A stretch of 59,775 bases of DNA from Paracoccus sp. M683 (GCF_007096355.1 NZ_VKDF01000001.1:6450-66224), one strand, 5' to 3'. Positions 26,867-35,876 are shown, counted from the first letter of the stretch. Notes: generated from the letters alone by a model not told the origin. Program-made: numbers and translations.

Positions 26867-27856
26867 TCACTGGATGATGCCGATTTCCTTCGAGATTTCG
26901 GTGATCTGCTGGATGTTCTCGGCGACGAACTTGTCGGCATCCTCGCCGAAATTGTTGAACGGCTCGATGGCAGCGTCGATCAGGTATTGCTGAAACTCGG
27001 CCGATTCCGCCATCTGGCGGATCGCATCGGACCAGAAGGCCTTTGCCTCATCCGAGGCGTTCTTGGGCATATACAGCCCGCGCCAGTTCGCGCCCAGAAC
27101 GTCGTATCCCTGCTCTTTCGCCGTTGGAAGGTCGTCAAAGCCGGTCAGACGCTCTGGTGCCAGAACGGCGATCACGCGAATATCGCCCGATTCGACAAAG
27201 CCGCGAATTTCCGAGAAATCACCGGACACCGCCTGCACCGCGCCCGACAGCAGCGCGGTCATCGCCTCGCCCCCGCCCGAGAAGGCGACATATTTGACCT
27301 TGCGCACATCCTCGACCCCCGCGGCCTTGCCCAGCAGCAGCGGCTTGATGTGGTCATAGCCGCCAACGGCCGAGCCACCGGCAAAGGCGACTGACGAGGG
27401 GTTTGCGACAACCGCATCCATCAGCGATTTCAGATCGGTATATTCGGAATCGGCATCGACGGCGATTGCGCCATATTCGGCGCCAAAGGTCGCCAGCCAG
27501 TCCACATCATCGGGCGTCGAACCCGGAAAGGCGCCCTGCGCCAACCGCGATGTCGTGCCGTTCGAGGCGGCAACGATCAGATTGTCATCGTCAGCGCGGT
27601 CCTTGGCGACATAGGCATAGGCCACCCCGCCACCCGCGCCCGTCATGTTCGACACCTGCATCGTGCTGGTGATCAGCCCCTGTTCCTGAAGAAATTTCCC
27701 CGTGGTCCGGCAGATGAAATCCCACCCGCCCCCCGGCGCCGAAGGGGCGATGCATTCCGGGTTCTCGGGCTTGAAATCCTCGGCCGCAGCCGCCGCCGGC
27801 ACGAGACCGGCAATGGCAAGGCCCGCCACGGCCGCAAAGTTGGTTCTGATCCGCAT
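26867..27856 (-). CDS. tctC: Tripartite tricarboxylate transporter, substrate-binding protein TctC
   Basis: Periplasmic receptor (329 residues) with Sec signal MRIRTNFAAVAGLAIAGLVP ending near AAAAAEDF. The mature start CIAPSAPGGGWDFICRTTG carries the conserved PGGGWD ligand-contact motif of TctC/BugT receptors, which bind mono-, di- or tricarboxylates through their carboxylate group. GGAGG seven bases upstream supports ATG 27856. It is the first gene of the operon and faces the GntR regulator gene, with an inverted repeat between them. Confidence 0.95.
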   Translation of the reverse strand: MRIRTNFAAVAGLAIAGLVPAAAAAEDFKPENPECIAPSAPGGGWDFICRTTGKFLQEQGLITSTMQVSNMTGAGGGVAYAYVAKDRADDDNLIVAASNGTTSRLAQGAFPGSTPDDVDWLATFGAEYGAIAVDADSEYTDLKSLMDAVVANPSSVAFAGGSAVGGYDHIKPLLLGKAAGVEDVRKVKYVAFSGGGEAMTALLSGAVQAVSGDFSEIRGFVESGDIRVIAVLAPERLTGFDDLPTAKEQGYDVLGANWRGLYMPKNASDEAKAFWSDAIRQMAESAEFQQYLIDAAIEPFNNFGEDADKFVAENIQQITEISKEIGIIQ

Positions 27857-28193
27857 GTCTGTTCCTCCCACAGATTCCGGCGATGCTGCCGGGGTTGTGC
27901 CTTTATTGGTCTTATCGACATAAAAAGCCAATAAAAAATTTCATCGCATGCGGCTGAAAGCGTCGGACACGCGGCGGCAGGGTGCTATTTCTCTGTTGTT
28001 TCATCGAATTACGGACGTGACCTCGGCTAGGAATATTCGGCTGGCGCGGCGCAGCCGGCCATCGGGCCGCGCTTGAACTGGTTGGCTTTTGAAAAGATCA
28101 TGGATCGGATGATTCGCGCCTAGGCGACCTGCTGGCCGCCGCCGCCGTGGGTGGCCTCGCGCCAGGCAGAACAAGATTTGAGAGGGGATGACG
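27857..28193. other. Divergent intergenic region between tctC and the GntR gene (337 bp)
   Basis: No credible gene is present. The first 100 bases next to tctC are AT-rich relative to the surroundings and hold the inverted repeat listed separately at 27903-27934. The remainder, about 27960-28180, is GC-rich and holds the leader of the regulator gene, ending in AGAGGGG just before its start. The promoters for both transcripts must lie here. Confidence 0.7.
27903..27934. promoter_or_regulatory. Inverted repeat, candidate GntR operator
   Basis: TTATTGG (27903-27909) and CCAATAA (27928-27934) are perfect 7-bp arms with 18 bases between. The inner sequence on the minus strand, TTGGCTTTTTATGTCGATAA, resembles the minus-strand reading of 29137-29156 downstream of the regulator. 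The location is 47-78 bases upstream of the tctC start codon, where a GntR-family repressor would block transcription. Its identity as operator is inference. Confidence 0.5.
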
Positions 28194-29117
28194 ATGGCTG
28201 GCAGCGAACTGGCGACGCGGATCTCGAACCGTCTGGCACAGGACATTCTGACCGGAACGATCGAACGCGGGGCGCGCGTCGGAACCCAGCAGATCGCAGA
28301 TCGCTATCAGGTTTCCCGCACGCCCGTCAGGGATGCGCTGGCGCTGCTGGAACAGGCCGGGTTCCTTCAGCGCGAACCCAATCGCGGCTATTTCGTGATG
28401 GAACAGATCCCACAATCCGCCATCGACAGCGCCTCGGCCCAGGCAAGTGATGATCACGAGGAATATCAACGTCTTGCCGAAGACTGGCTGACCGATCAGC
28501 TATCCGAAAACGTCACCGAGCAAAGCCTGCGGCAACGCTATGGCATCACCAAGTCACGGCTGAACGACATTCTCGCGCGCGCCGCACGCGAAGGTTGGGC
28601 TGAGCGGAAAGAGGGTTACGGCTGGCGCCTGTTGCCGGTCGCAAAGACAGCCGAGGCTTTTGACCAGATCTATCGGTTTCGCATGACGATCGAACCTGCC
28701 GCGATGCTTGAACCGGGATTCGAGATCAACAGGAGGGCCCTCGATGAACAGCGCCGGATTCAGGAATCCATGCTGGATTGCGACATAGCGCGCATCCCGG
28801 CCGAACGTCTGCTGGCAAATGGCGCCGAGTTCCATGAGGAACTGATCAGGATGTCAGGAAACCCCTTTTATGTCAGCGCGCTAGAGCGCGTGAACCGAAT
28901 GCGGCGACTGATGGAATATCGCGCCCGCGTCGACCGGCAGCGTGTCCTGGTGCAATCATCGCAGCATCTGGAAATCATCGCGCTGCTTGAACGCGGCGAG
29001 GTTGTCGAGGCCTCTTACTTCTTGCGCCGCCACCTGTCGGACGCGTTGCAGCGCAAACTGCCGATGGCATGGAGCTGGTCATCCGAGGTCAGGGCCGATC
29101 CGCCAACGCTGCGCTAA
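28194..29117 (+). CDS. GntR/FadR-family regulator with an apparent second winged helix
   Basis: A 307-residue regulator, longer than usual FadR-type proteins (220-250). Residues 5-70 form the classic GntR winged helix (TQQIADRYQVSRTPVRDALA and a wing GFLQREPNRGYFV). Residues about 90-150 look like another winged helix: SLRQRYGITKSRLNDILARA followed by a wing-like GWAERKEGYGWRL. From about 157 on is an FCD-type all-helical effector domain (FRMTIEPAAML, FHEELIRMSGNPFY, SQHLEIIALLERGE). ATG 28194 is chosen because AGAGGGG lies six bases upstream; an ATG at 28188 touches it. Divergent from tctC, it most likely controls the transport and catabolic operon with a pathway carboxylate as effector. Confidence 0.88.
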   Translation: MAGSELATRISNRLAQDILTGTIERGARVGTQQIADRYQVSRTPVRDALALLEQAGFLQREPNRGYFVMEQIPQSAIDSASAQASDDHEEYQRLAEDWLTDQLSENVTEQSLRQRYGITKSRLNDILARAAREGWAERKEGYGWRLLPVAKTAEAFDQIYRFRMTIEPAAMLEPGFEINRRALDEQRRIQESMLDCDIARIPAERLLANGAEFHEELIRMSGNPFYVSALERVNRMRRLMEYRARVDRQRVLVQSSQHLEIIALLERGEVVEASYFLRRHLSDALQRKLPMAWSWSSEVRADPPTLR

Positions 29118-29136
29118 AAATGCAATCCTGCTGCGT

Positions 29137-29156
29137 TTATAGACAAAAATGACCAA
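29137..29156 (-). promoter_or_regulatory. Candidate GntR binding site 2
   Basis: Read on the minus strand this is TTGGTCATTTTTGTCTATAA. It shares the pattern TTGG, pyrimidine pair, T-rich stretch, TGTC and ATAA with TTGGCTTTTTATGTCGATAA from the tctC promoter, at almost the same spacing. It is 20 bp after the regulator stop. It may act on the downstream dehydrogenase gene. Confidence 0.4.
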
Positions 29157-29278
29157 ATGACGCCTCATGCTGTCTGATCCGCCCAGATCGGCCAATCCGG
29201 CCAATCAGCAGGGACGGAACAAACGGCCTCGATATCAGGCACATGGCGCGGCCTTGGGACCGTCATTCTTCGTCAAAC

Positions 29279-29290
29279 GCCAAAATTGGC
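29279..29290. promoter_or_regulatory. Short palindrome GCCAA-AA-TTGGC, candidate GntR half-site pair
   Basis: GCCAA and TTGGC arms with a two-base centre, followed by TTTATTAATTC. TTGGCTTT also begins the minus-strand reading of the tctC operator. It lies about 140 bases upstream of the dehydrogenase start. Support is positional and motif-based only. Confidence 0.35.
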
Positions 29291-29427
29291 TTTATTAATT
29301 CAAAAAACCTTGATTTCCGCTGCTGAAATGACAATCATCCGGCAGGCTGGGCCAGACCCGGCGGCGCGGCAGTTGGTCGCCGCCATGCCTGGCCTGCCGA
29401 TCAACAGGATGCAGGGGACCACGGATC

Positions 29428-30489
29428 ATGCCCGCCACAATACAGTTTGCCGCCAGTTCTCTTGTCGAATTTGCCAGCGCGGCCTTTGCCTCGGCCGGCC
29501 TGCCCCAGACAGATGCCCGCGTGGTGGCCTCGGATCTGGTCAGGGCCAACCTGCGGGGGCTGGACTCGCATGGCGTGTCACGCATGCCGATGTATCTGGA
29601 ACGGCTTGATCGCGGGCTGGTCAATTCCCGGCCGCAGATGCAGGTCACCAAGGTCGCCGGTGCCGTGGCGCATGTGGACGCGGATAACGCCATGGGCTTC
29701 CTGCCCTCGCATCTGGCGATGGATACGGCGATGGACCTGGCGGCGGATGCCGGGATCGGGCTGGTCGGGGTATCACGATCCACCCATTTCGGGATGGGTG
29801 CGCTTTATGCGCTTCAGGCGATCGAGCGGAACTATATCTCGATGATCTTTACCAATTCCTCGCCCGCAATCGCGATGTGGGGCGGGCGTTCGGCCTTTCT
29901 GGGGGCCAGCCCCATTGCGGCCGGCATCCCCGGCGGAACATCGGCGCCCTTTGTCATGGACATGGCCATGACCGTGATCGCGCGGGGCAAGATCCGTCTG
30001 GCGGCGATGCGGGGCGAACCGATTGCCGAGGGGCTGGCGCTGGATGCCGACGGCCAGCCGACGACCGATGCCGCCAAGGCGTTCGAGGGCGTCTGCCTGC
30101 CCTTTGGTGGCGTCAAGGGTTCGGTTCTGGGCACGATGATGGATCTGCTTGCCGGTGCCTTCACCGGGGCGAATTTCGGCGGCGATGTAAAAAGCCTGTA
30201 TTTCGATCACTCCGAGCCGCAAAATGTGGGGCATCTGTTCTTTGCAATCCGGCCCGATCTGTTCATGGCCCTGACCGATTTTCAGGCCCGCATGGACGAG
30301 TTCAATCGCCGCATCAAATCCCTGCCCCGCGCCGCCGGCGTGGACGAGGTGCTGATGCCCGGCGAACCCGAAGTCCGCACCGAAGCCCTGCGCCGCGCCC
30401 AAGGCATCCCGTTGACCGATAATGTCGTCGCCGATCTGGACGCGCTGGCCCGCGATCGCGGCCTTGCGCCGGCGCGTCCGATGACATGA
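29428..30489 (+). CDS. Ldh2/malate-lactate dehydrogenase family oxidoreductase
   Basis: A 353-residue NAD(P)-dependent 2-hydroxyacid dehydrogenase of the family that includes 2,3-diketogulonate reductase, ureidoglycolate and sulfolactate dehydrogenases. Visible landmarks are LRGLDSHGVSRMPMYLERL with the conserved His, SRSTHFGMGALYALQAIER, and TNSSPAIAMWGGRSAFLGASP in the cofactor region. LPFGGVKGSVLGTMMDLLAG near residue 230 is also typical. It stands directly after the GntR gene, so it probably serves the same pathway and would interconvert a 2-hydroxy and a 2-oxo acid. The substrate is unknown. Confidence 0.9.
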   Translation: MPATIQFAASSLVEFASAAFASAGLPQTDARVVASDLVRANLRGLDSHGVSRMPMYLERLDRGLVNSRPQMQVTKVAGAVAHVDADNAMGFLPSHLAMDTAMDLAADAGIGLVGVSRSTHFGMGALYALQAIERNYISMIFTNSSPAIAMWGGRSAFLGASPIAAGIPGGTSAPFVMDMAMTVIARGKIRLAAMRGEPIAEGLALDADGQPTTDAAKAFEGVCLPFGGVKGSVLGTMMDLLAGAFTGANFGGDVKSLYFDHSEPQNVGHLFFAIRPDLFMALTDFQARMDEFNRRIKSLPRAAGVDEVLMPGEPEVRTEALRRAQGIPLTDNVVADLDALARDRGLAPARPMT

Positions 30490-30543
30490 AGGACGACCAA
30501 TCCCAATCGGCAGATTTCAGCGCATATGCCGAACCTATCCCCG

Positions 30544-30571
30544 CATGTAATCCTTTTCATCGCAGATGAAA
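30544..30571 (+). promoter_or_regulatory. LacI-type operator copy upstream of the exported isomerase gene, plus hairpin
   Basis: CATGTAATCCTTTTCAT (30544-30560) matches the site at the LacI gene (CATGTAATCGGTTTCAT, 41635-41651) in 15 of 17 positions. It overlaps a second palindrome, TTTCATC-GCA-GATGAAA (30555-30571). AATCCTTT recurs at 30571-30578. The site is about 70 bases before the start codon at 30629, a suitable operator position. Confidence 0.6.
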
Positions 30572-30628
30572 TCCTTTACATTGACGTTGCGTCCCCGGAG
30601 GAGGCGATGCATCAACGAGGAGATTCGG

Positions 30629-31504
30629 ATGACATTTTCCACGCTGCCCCTGCGCGGGCTTCTGGCCGGCGCATCGCTGCTGGCGGTCTTGACCACGACC
30701 GCTCCTGCCTTTGCCCAGGACCGCAACACGGGCGAGCTGCCCATCGCGGTCCAGATGTTCACGCTGCGCGATTATGGCACGCTTGACGAACAGCTGGCCG
30801 CCGTTCAGGCCGCCGGCATCACGGCAGTCGAAACCGTGGGCATGCAGAATACCGATGCCGAGACGCTGAAGTCGGCGCTGGATGCCCATGGCATCACCGC
30901 GATCTCGACCCATGCCCAGCTGGCTGACCTGCGCGACAATCTGGATGCGGTCCTGACCTTCAACAAGGCCATCGGCAACAGCGTCATCGTCGTGCCCTAT
31001 CTGCAAGAGGAAGAACGCCCCCAGGACGCGGCGGGCTGGGTTGCGCTTGGCGAGGAACTGGCCGGGCTGAACGAACAGATCAAGGCGCAGGGCATGGTGC
31101 TGGCCTATCACAACCACGATTTCGAGATGGCCCAGTTCGACGGGCGCACCGCGCTGGAAATCATGCTCGAGGCCGCCGGCCCCGACGTCATGGCCCAGCT
31201 GGATCTGGCATGGGTTGCACGCGGCGGGCTGGACCCGGCGGAATATCTGGGCCGCTTTGACGACCGCGTCTTTGCCGTTCACGCCAAGGACAACGCCCCC
31301 CAGGGCGAGGCCGAGGACGAGCGCGGCTTCAAGGCGCTTGGTCAGGGCACGCTGGATTGGGCGACGATCCTGCCGGCCGCCGACGCTGCCGGCGCGGACT
31401 GGTATATCGTCGAGCATGATCAGCCGCTGGACGCCGCGGCTGTGGTCAAGACCGGCGGGGATTTTCTGACCGCGAACCTGCCTGCGGATGTGACGCGGCC
31501 CTGA
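30629..31504 (+). CDS. Exported xylose-isomerase-like TIM-barrel protein (sugar isomerase/epimerase family)
   Basis: A 291-residue protein with a Sec signal peptide (MTFSTLPLRGLLAGASLLAV, cleavage near AFAQDR). The mature part is a TIM barrel with candidate metal ligands of the AP-endonuclease-2 fold: H in LAYHNHDFEMAQFDG, D in MAQLDLAWVARGG, H in FAVHAKDNAPQGE and E in YIVEHDQPLD. Export means the substrate cannot be a cytosolic sugar phosphate; 3-keto sugars or keto-glycosides are more plausible. GAGGAG seven bases upstream supports ATG 30629. It is convergent with the DUF1080 gene, and its promoter carries an operator-like site shared with the LacI locus. Confidence 0.85.
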   Translation: MTFSTLPLRGLLAGASLLAVLTTTAPAFAQDRNTGELPIAVQMFTLRDYGTLDEQLAAVQAAGITAVETVGMQNTDAETLKSALDAHGITAISTHAQLADLRDNLDAVLTFNKAIGNSVIVVPYLQEEERPQDAAGWVALGEELAGLNEQIKAQGMVLAYHNHDFEMAQFDGRTALEIMLEAAGPDVMAQLDLAWVARGGLDPAEYLGRFDDRVFAVHAKDNAPQGEAEDERGFKALGQGTLDWATILPAADAAGADWYIVEHDQPLDAAAVVKTGGDFLTANLPADVTRP

Positions 31505-31594
31505 CAAGGGCGGCAACGGCCCGGCCCGGACCAAGGCGCATCGCGCCGCCGGGCGGGCGCTGGCGCTCGGCCCCTATATGTAAGCCGCATATGA

Positions 31595-31624
31595 AAACGG
31601 CCCCGGTTTGCACCGGGGCCGTTT
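31595..31624. terminator. Bidirectional rho-independent terminator
   Basis: Twelve-base perfect arms AAACGGCCCCGG (31595-31606) and CCGGGGCCGTTT (31613-31624) with a six-base loop. A and T runs on both sides let it serve both convergent transcripts, the exported isomerase gene from the left and the DUF1080 gene from the right. Confidence 0.9.
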
Positions 31625-31642
31625 CGCCATCCGATCCCGGTC

Positions 31643-32401
31643 TTACAGCGGCCGGACCCAGATATCGCGATAGCTGACATCGGCGTCATGGTCTTGCAGC
31701 CCGATGGGCGCGCAATCATGGGCCTTGTAGCTGGGATAGCCGATCCATTCAGTCGGCCCCTGAATCTGGGCGTTGTTCTGCACCACCACGCCATTTTGCA
31801 GCACCGTCACCGCAGCCGGACGGCGCAGGCTGCCATCCTCGGCAAAGATGGGCGCGGTGAAGATGATGTCATAAGTCTGCCACTCGCCCGGCGCGCGCGA
31901 GGCGTTCACCAGCGGCGGATGCTGCTTGTAGACAGAGCCCGCCTGTCCGTTCACATAGGTCGGGTTGTCGCTGCTATCCAGCACCTGCACCTCGTACAGG
32001 CCTTGCAGGAAGATACCACTATTGCCGCGATCCTGGCCGTCATGGCCCTGATCATTGGGGGGCGAGCGCCATTCGACATGCAACTGCACGTCGCAGAAGC
32101 CTTCCTTGGTGCGGATATCGCCCTTGCCGCGCGCCACCGACATGGCGCCATCGGCGACCAGCCATTCCGCCGCGCCGCCATTGACGGATTCCCAGGCATC
32201 CAGCCCCGAGCCGTCGAACAGCACCACGGCGTCCGAGGGCGGTGCGCCTTCGGGCGTGGCCACGCTGGCGGGAACGGGTTCCCAGATTTCGGTGACTTCG
32301 GATTTGGCCCGACGCTGTTCGGGGGTTTCCTCTTGCGCGACGGCGGGCGCGACAATGGCGCAGGTCGCCAGACCGGCGATCAGGAATTTGTTCAATGTCA
32401 T
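31643..32401 (-). CDS. Exported DUF1080 protein, 3-keto-disaccharide hydrolase-like
   Basis: A 252-residue protein with Sec signal [20 protein letters not shown] (cleavage near AVAQEE). From about residue 58 it is a jelly-roll of the DUF1080 family: [17 protein letters not shown], then [44 protein letters not shown] and [13 protein letters not shown]. Characterised members hydrolyse 3-keto-glycosides, and others remain uncharacterised. It is the last gene of the operon isomerase, GMC, small subunit, DUF1080, which supplies the 3-oxidation it would need. It lies 63 bp after the small subunit. Confidence 0.87.
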   Translation of the reverse strand: MTLNKFLIAGLATCAIVAPAVAQEETPEQRRAKSEVTEIWEPVPASVATPEGAPPSDAVVLFDGSGLDAWESVNGGAAEWLVADGAMSVARGKGDIRTKEGFCDVQLHVEWRSPPNDQGHDGQDRGNSGIFLQGLYEVQVLDSSDNPTYVNGQAGSVYKQHPPLVNASRAPGEWQTYDIIFTAPIFAEDGSLRRPAAVTVLQNGVVVQNNAQIQGPTEWIGYPSYKAHDCAPIGLQDHDADVSYRDIWVRPL

Positions 32402-32464
32402 GATGATGTCCTCGGATAAAGAAGGTGCGGCCCCAGTGGGGAGAACCGGGGCCGCGGGGGAAAC

Positions 32465-33109
32465 TCAGGTGGCCCAGGCAGGCTCGCCGGCGTAAGGCAG
32501 ATCGCCGATATATTCACCCGGCACCGCCTCGTATCGCAGCACCTGCGTCGCCCCGACTTCCGAGGTGAAAAAGCCCATCAGCGTCAATTGCTGGATCGGC
32601 GTGAACCAGTGCAGCGCCGGCAGCCCGGCCGCCGCAGCCGCGCGGTCCTCATCGCTGACCTGGCCCTCGGCCACGCGCTGCGCGATATCGACCCTCATCG
32701 CCGCCGTCGCCTCGCCCACGATCCTGGCCTGGGCCTGGGCCTCGACCGCGATGGGTTGCAGGAAGGCGCGGCGTTCGTCCGGGGTCAGGTCCAGAAAGGC
32801 CTTGCCCGTCTGCGCTTCGGCATTGGCTTTCAGCGTCTCGATCCCGGCGCGGAAGGCCTCTTGCTGGGGCGCGGTGTAGCAATCGCTGACAAAGACGGTC
32901 ATGAACGCGCCCACAGCGGCATCCTTGGCGCCCGGCGTGTCGGTCGCCGGCAGAATCACCTCGGCCACCTCGTCCAGAAAGGCGGCGTCCTCGGGGGTGA
33001 ACAGGTTCGGCCCCGTGGTGGTCGGGTCATAGGCAAAGGCGCGCTCGGCACCCACCATCGCCGCACCCGTAAAGGCGGCGATCATCGACAGAAGTTCGCG
33101 GCGGTTCAT
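32465..33109 (-). CDS. Gluconate 2-dehydrogenase subunit 3 family protein (Tat-exported small subunit)
   Basis: A 214-residue partner of GMC dehydrogenases. The N-terminus MNRRELLSMIAAFTGAAMVG has the RR and hydrophobic core of a Tat signal. The domain follows with LFTPEDAAFLDEVAEVILPA and TDTPGAKDAAVGAFM, both typical of the family, and a C-terminal ALHWFTPIQQLTLMGFFTSE. In glucose and gluconate dehydrogenases this subunit escorts the folded flavoprotein through the Tat pore. The start ATG shares one base with the GMC stop (TGATG), so the two proteins are translationally coupled. Confidence 0.92.
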   Translation of the reverse strand: MNRRELLSMIAAFTGAAMVGAERAFAYDPTTTGPNLFTPEDAAFLDEVAEVILPATDTPGAKDAAVGAFMTVFVSDCYTAPQQEAFRAGIETLKANAEAQTGKAFLDLTPDERRAFLQPIAVEAQAQARIVGEATAAMRVDIAQRVAEGQVSDEDRAAAAAGLPALHWFTPIQQLTLMGFFTSEVGATQVLRYEAVPGEYIGDLPYAGEPAWAT

Positions 33110-34797
33110 CACAACTCTCCGTTTTTCAGGGCGTTGACGGCGTGTTCCGCCGCGCGGGCGGTCAGCGCCATATAGGTCAGCGAGGGGTTCACGCAGGCCG
33201 ACGATGTCATGCAGGCGCCGTCCGTCACATAGACGTTGGGCGCGTCCCAGACCTGATTATGCGCGTTCAGGACCGAGCTGGCCGGATCGGCGCCCATGCG
33301 GGCCGTGCCCATTTCGTGAATGCCCATGCCCGGCGCATATTCGCTCTGTGTGGGTTTCACATCGACGACGCCGGCGGCCTCGAACAGTTCCACCGCGTCC
33401 TGCTGCATGTCGCGGCGCATCTTCAGCTCGTTCTCGCGGATGTCGACATTGATCGACAGAACCGGCAGACCCCATTTGTCGGTCTTGCTGGGGTCCAGCG
33501 AGATGGTGTTGTCGTGATAGGGCAGCATCTCGCCAAAGCCGGTCATGCCAATGGTCCAGTCGCCCGGCACCGACAGCGCATTCTTCAGATCAGCGCCGAT
33601 GTTCAGCTCGGCGATCTCGCGCCGCCAGCCCTGACGGCTGGCCGAGCCCTGATAGCCGAAGCCACGCAGATAGTCGCGCTTGTCCTCGCCGATATTGCGG
33701 AAGCGGGGGACATAGAAGCCCGCCGGACGACGGCCGAAGTAATACTTGTCGTCATAGCCCTCGACCCGGCCCTCGGCGCCAACACGGAAATGGTGGTCCA
33801 TGACGTTATGGCCCAACTGCCCGGACGACGACCCCAAGCCCCCTTCCCAGACATCGGTGGCCGAGTTCATCAGCACCCAGGTCGAGTTGAAGGACGAGGC
33901 GTTCAGGAAGATGATATTGGCGGTGTATTCATAGGTCTGGTTGTTTTCGGCGTCGATGATCTCGACCCCTTTTGCGCGTTTGGTGTCCTTGTCATAGATC
34001 ACCTGCCGCAAGATCGAGAACGGCCTGACCGTCAGATTGCCCGTGGCCATCGCCACCGGCAGCGTCGCCGATTGGGTGCTGAAATAGCCGCCATAGGGGC
34101 AGCCCAGCCAGCATTTGTTGCGATACTGGCAGTTCACCCGGTTCTGTTCGGGCTTGGGTTCGGTGATATTGGCGCAGCGCGAGTTGATCAGGTGCCGGGT
34201 GCCGCCAAAGGCCTGCTGAATGCGCGCCGCCACGTCCTTTTCGACGATGTTCAGCGGGATCGGCGGCAGGAACTGCCCGTCGGGCAGCTGCTCCAGCCCC
34301 TCATTCGAGCCAGAGATACCGGCAAAACGTTCGACATGATCATACCACGGTGCGATGTCGGCGTAACGGATCGGCCAGTCGATCGCGATGCCCTCGCGGG
34401 CATTCGCCTCGAAGTCGATATCCGAAAAGCGATAGCTTTGCCGCCCCCACAGCAACGACCGACCGCCCATCTGATAGGCGCGGAACCAGTCGAAACGCTT
34501 CTGTTCGACATAGGGGCTGTCCTGTTCATTGGCCCACATGCCAAAGGTCGCCTCGTTCAGCGGATAGTCGCGGCGCAGGACCGGATAGTTGTCCTTCATC
34601 TCGACGGTCGCCTGGCCCCGGTGGGGATAGTTCCAGGCTTCCTTGTCGGCATTCACATAATCGGTGAGATGTTCAATGTTGCGGCCGCGTTCCAGCATCA
34701 GAACCTTCAGCCCGCGCTCGGTCAGTTCCTTGGCGGCCCAACCGCCGCTGATGCCCGATCCGACGACGATCGCGTCGTAATGCATATTGTCTGCCAT
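33109..34797 (-). CDS. GMC family dehydrogenase, candidate glycoside 3-dehydrogenase catalytic subunit
   Basis: A 562-residue FAD enzyme. The dinucleotide-binding motif is VVGSGISGGWAAKEL at residues 11-25. The C-terminal catalytic region has GIHEMGTARMGADP and CVNPSLTYMALTARAA. Cysteines 223, 229 and 233 form C-x5-C-x3-C (NCQYRNKCWLGCPYGG), the spacing used for the 3Fe-4S cluster of bacterial FAD-glucose dehydrogenase alpha subunits, so electrons probably leave through an iron-sulfur centre and not to oxygen. There is no signal peptide of its own; the Tat-tagged small subunit next to it would carry it out. A cytochrome c subunit is not in the window. The sugar substrate is inferred, not seen. 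Confidence 0.9.
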   Translation of the reverse strand: MADNMHYDAIVVGSGISGGWAAKELTERGLKVLMLERGRNIEHLTDYVNADKEAWNYPHRGQATVEMKDNYPVLRRDYPLNEATFGMWANEQDSPYVEQKRFDWFRAYQMGGRSLLWGRQSYRFSDIDFEANAREGIAIDWPIRYADIAPWYDHVERFAGISGSNEGLEQLPDGQFLPPIPLNIVEKDVAARIQQAFGGTRHLINSRCANITEPKPEQNRVNCQYRNKCWLGCPYGGYFSTQSATLPVAMATGNLTVRPFSILRQVIYDKDTKRAKGVEIIDAENNQTYEYTANIIFLNASSFNSTWVLMNSATDVWEGGLGSSSGQLGHNVMDHHFRVGAEGRVEGYDDKYYFGRRPAGFYVPRFRNIGEDKRDYLRGFGYQGSASRQGWRREIAELNIGADLKNALSVPGDWTIGMTGFGEMLPYHDNTISLDPSKTDKWGLPVLSINVDIRENELKMRRDMQQDAVELFEAAGVVDVKPTQSEYAPGMGIHEMGTARMGADPASSVLNAHNQVWDAPNVYVTDGACMTSSACVNPSLTYMALTARAAEHAVNALKNGEL

Positions 34798-34831
34798 CTG
34801 GCTTTCCTCCTGAAAAATGGCTTGATGTCGG

Positions 34832-35746
<915 letters not shown>

Positions 35747-35828
35747 GGTCAATTCTCCTCCTGCAACGGTGGTTTGGGATGGGATGACAGCCGGTCGACA
35801 CTGCAAAGGCAGCGATCTCGCGACGAAG

Positions 35829-35848
35829 GTTACCGATTCCAGATCGGT
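35829..35848. promoter_or_regulatory. Possible third LacI-type site, upstream of the GMC operon
   Basis: On the minus strand GGAATCGGTAAC (35829-35840) shares the core AATCGGT and 9 of 12 positions with GTAATCGGTTTC of the LacI-gene operator. The same place forms an inverted repeat ACCGAT (35832-35837) and ATCGGT (35843-35848). It is about 85 bases upstream of the operon start, but the match is weak. Confidence 0.3.
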
Positions 35849-35876
35849 GAGCGGCACCGCAACCAGCGGGCCGGAG

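Larger units (their letters stand above)
29118..29427. other. Intergenic region between the GntR gene and the Ldh2-type dehydrogenase gene (310 bp)
   Basis: No gene is supported. The region is AT-richer than its surroundings at 29118-29160 and 29275-29335. It contains two sites that resemble the tctC-proximal repeat (29137-29156 and 29279-29290, listed separately) and CCAATCCGGCCAATC near 29195. This layout fits an own promoter for the dehydrogenase under the same regulator. No clear rho-independent terminator follows the regulator gene. Confidence 0.6.
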
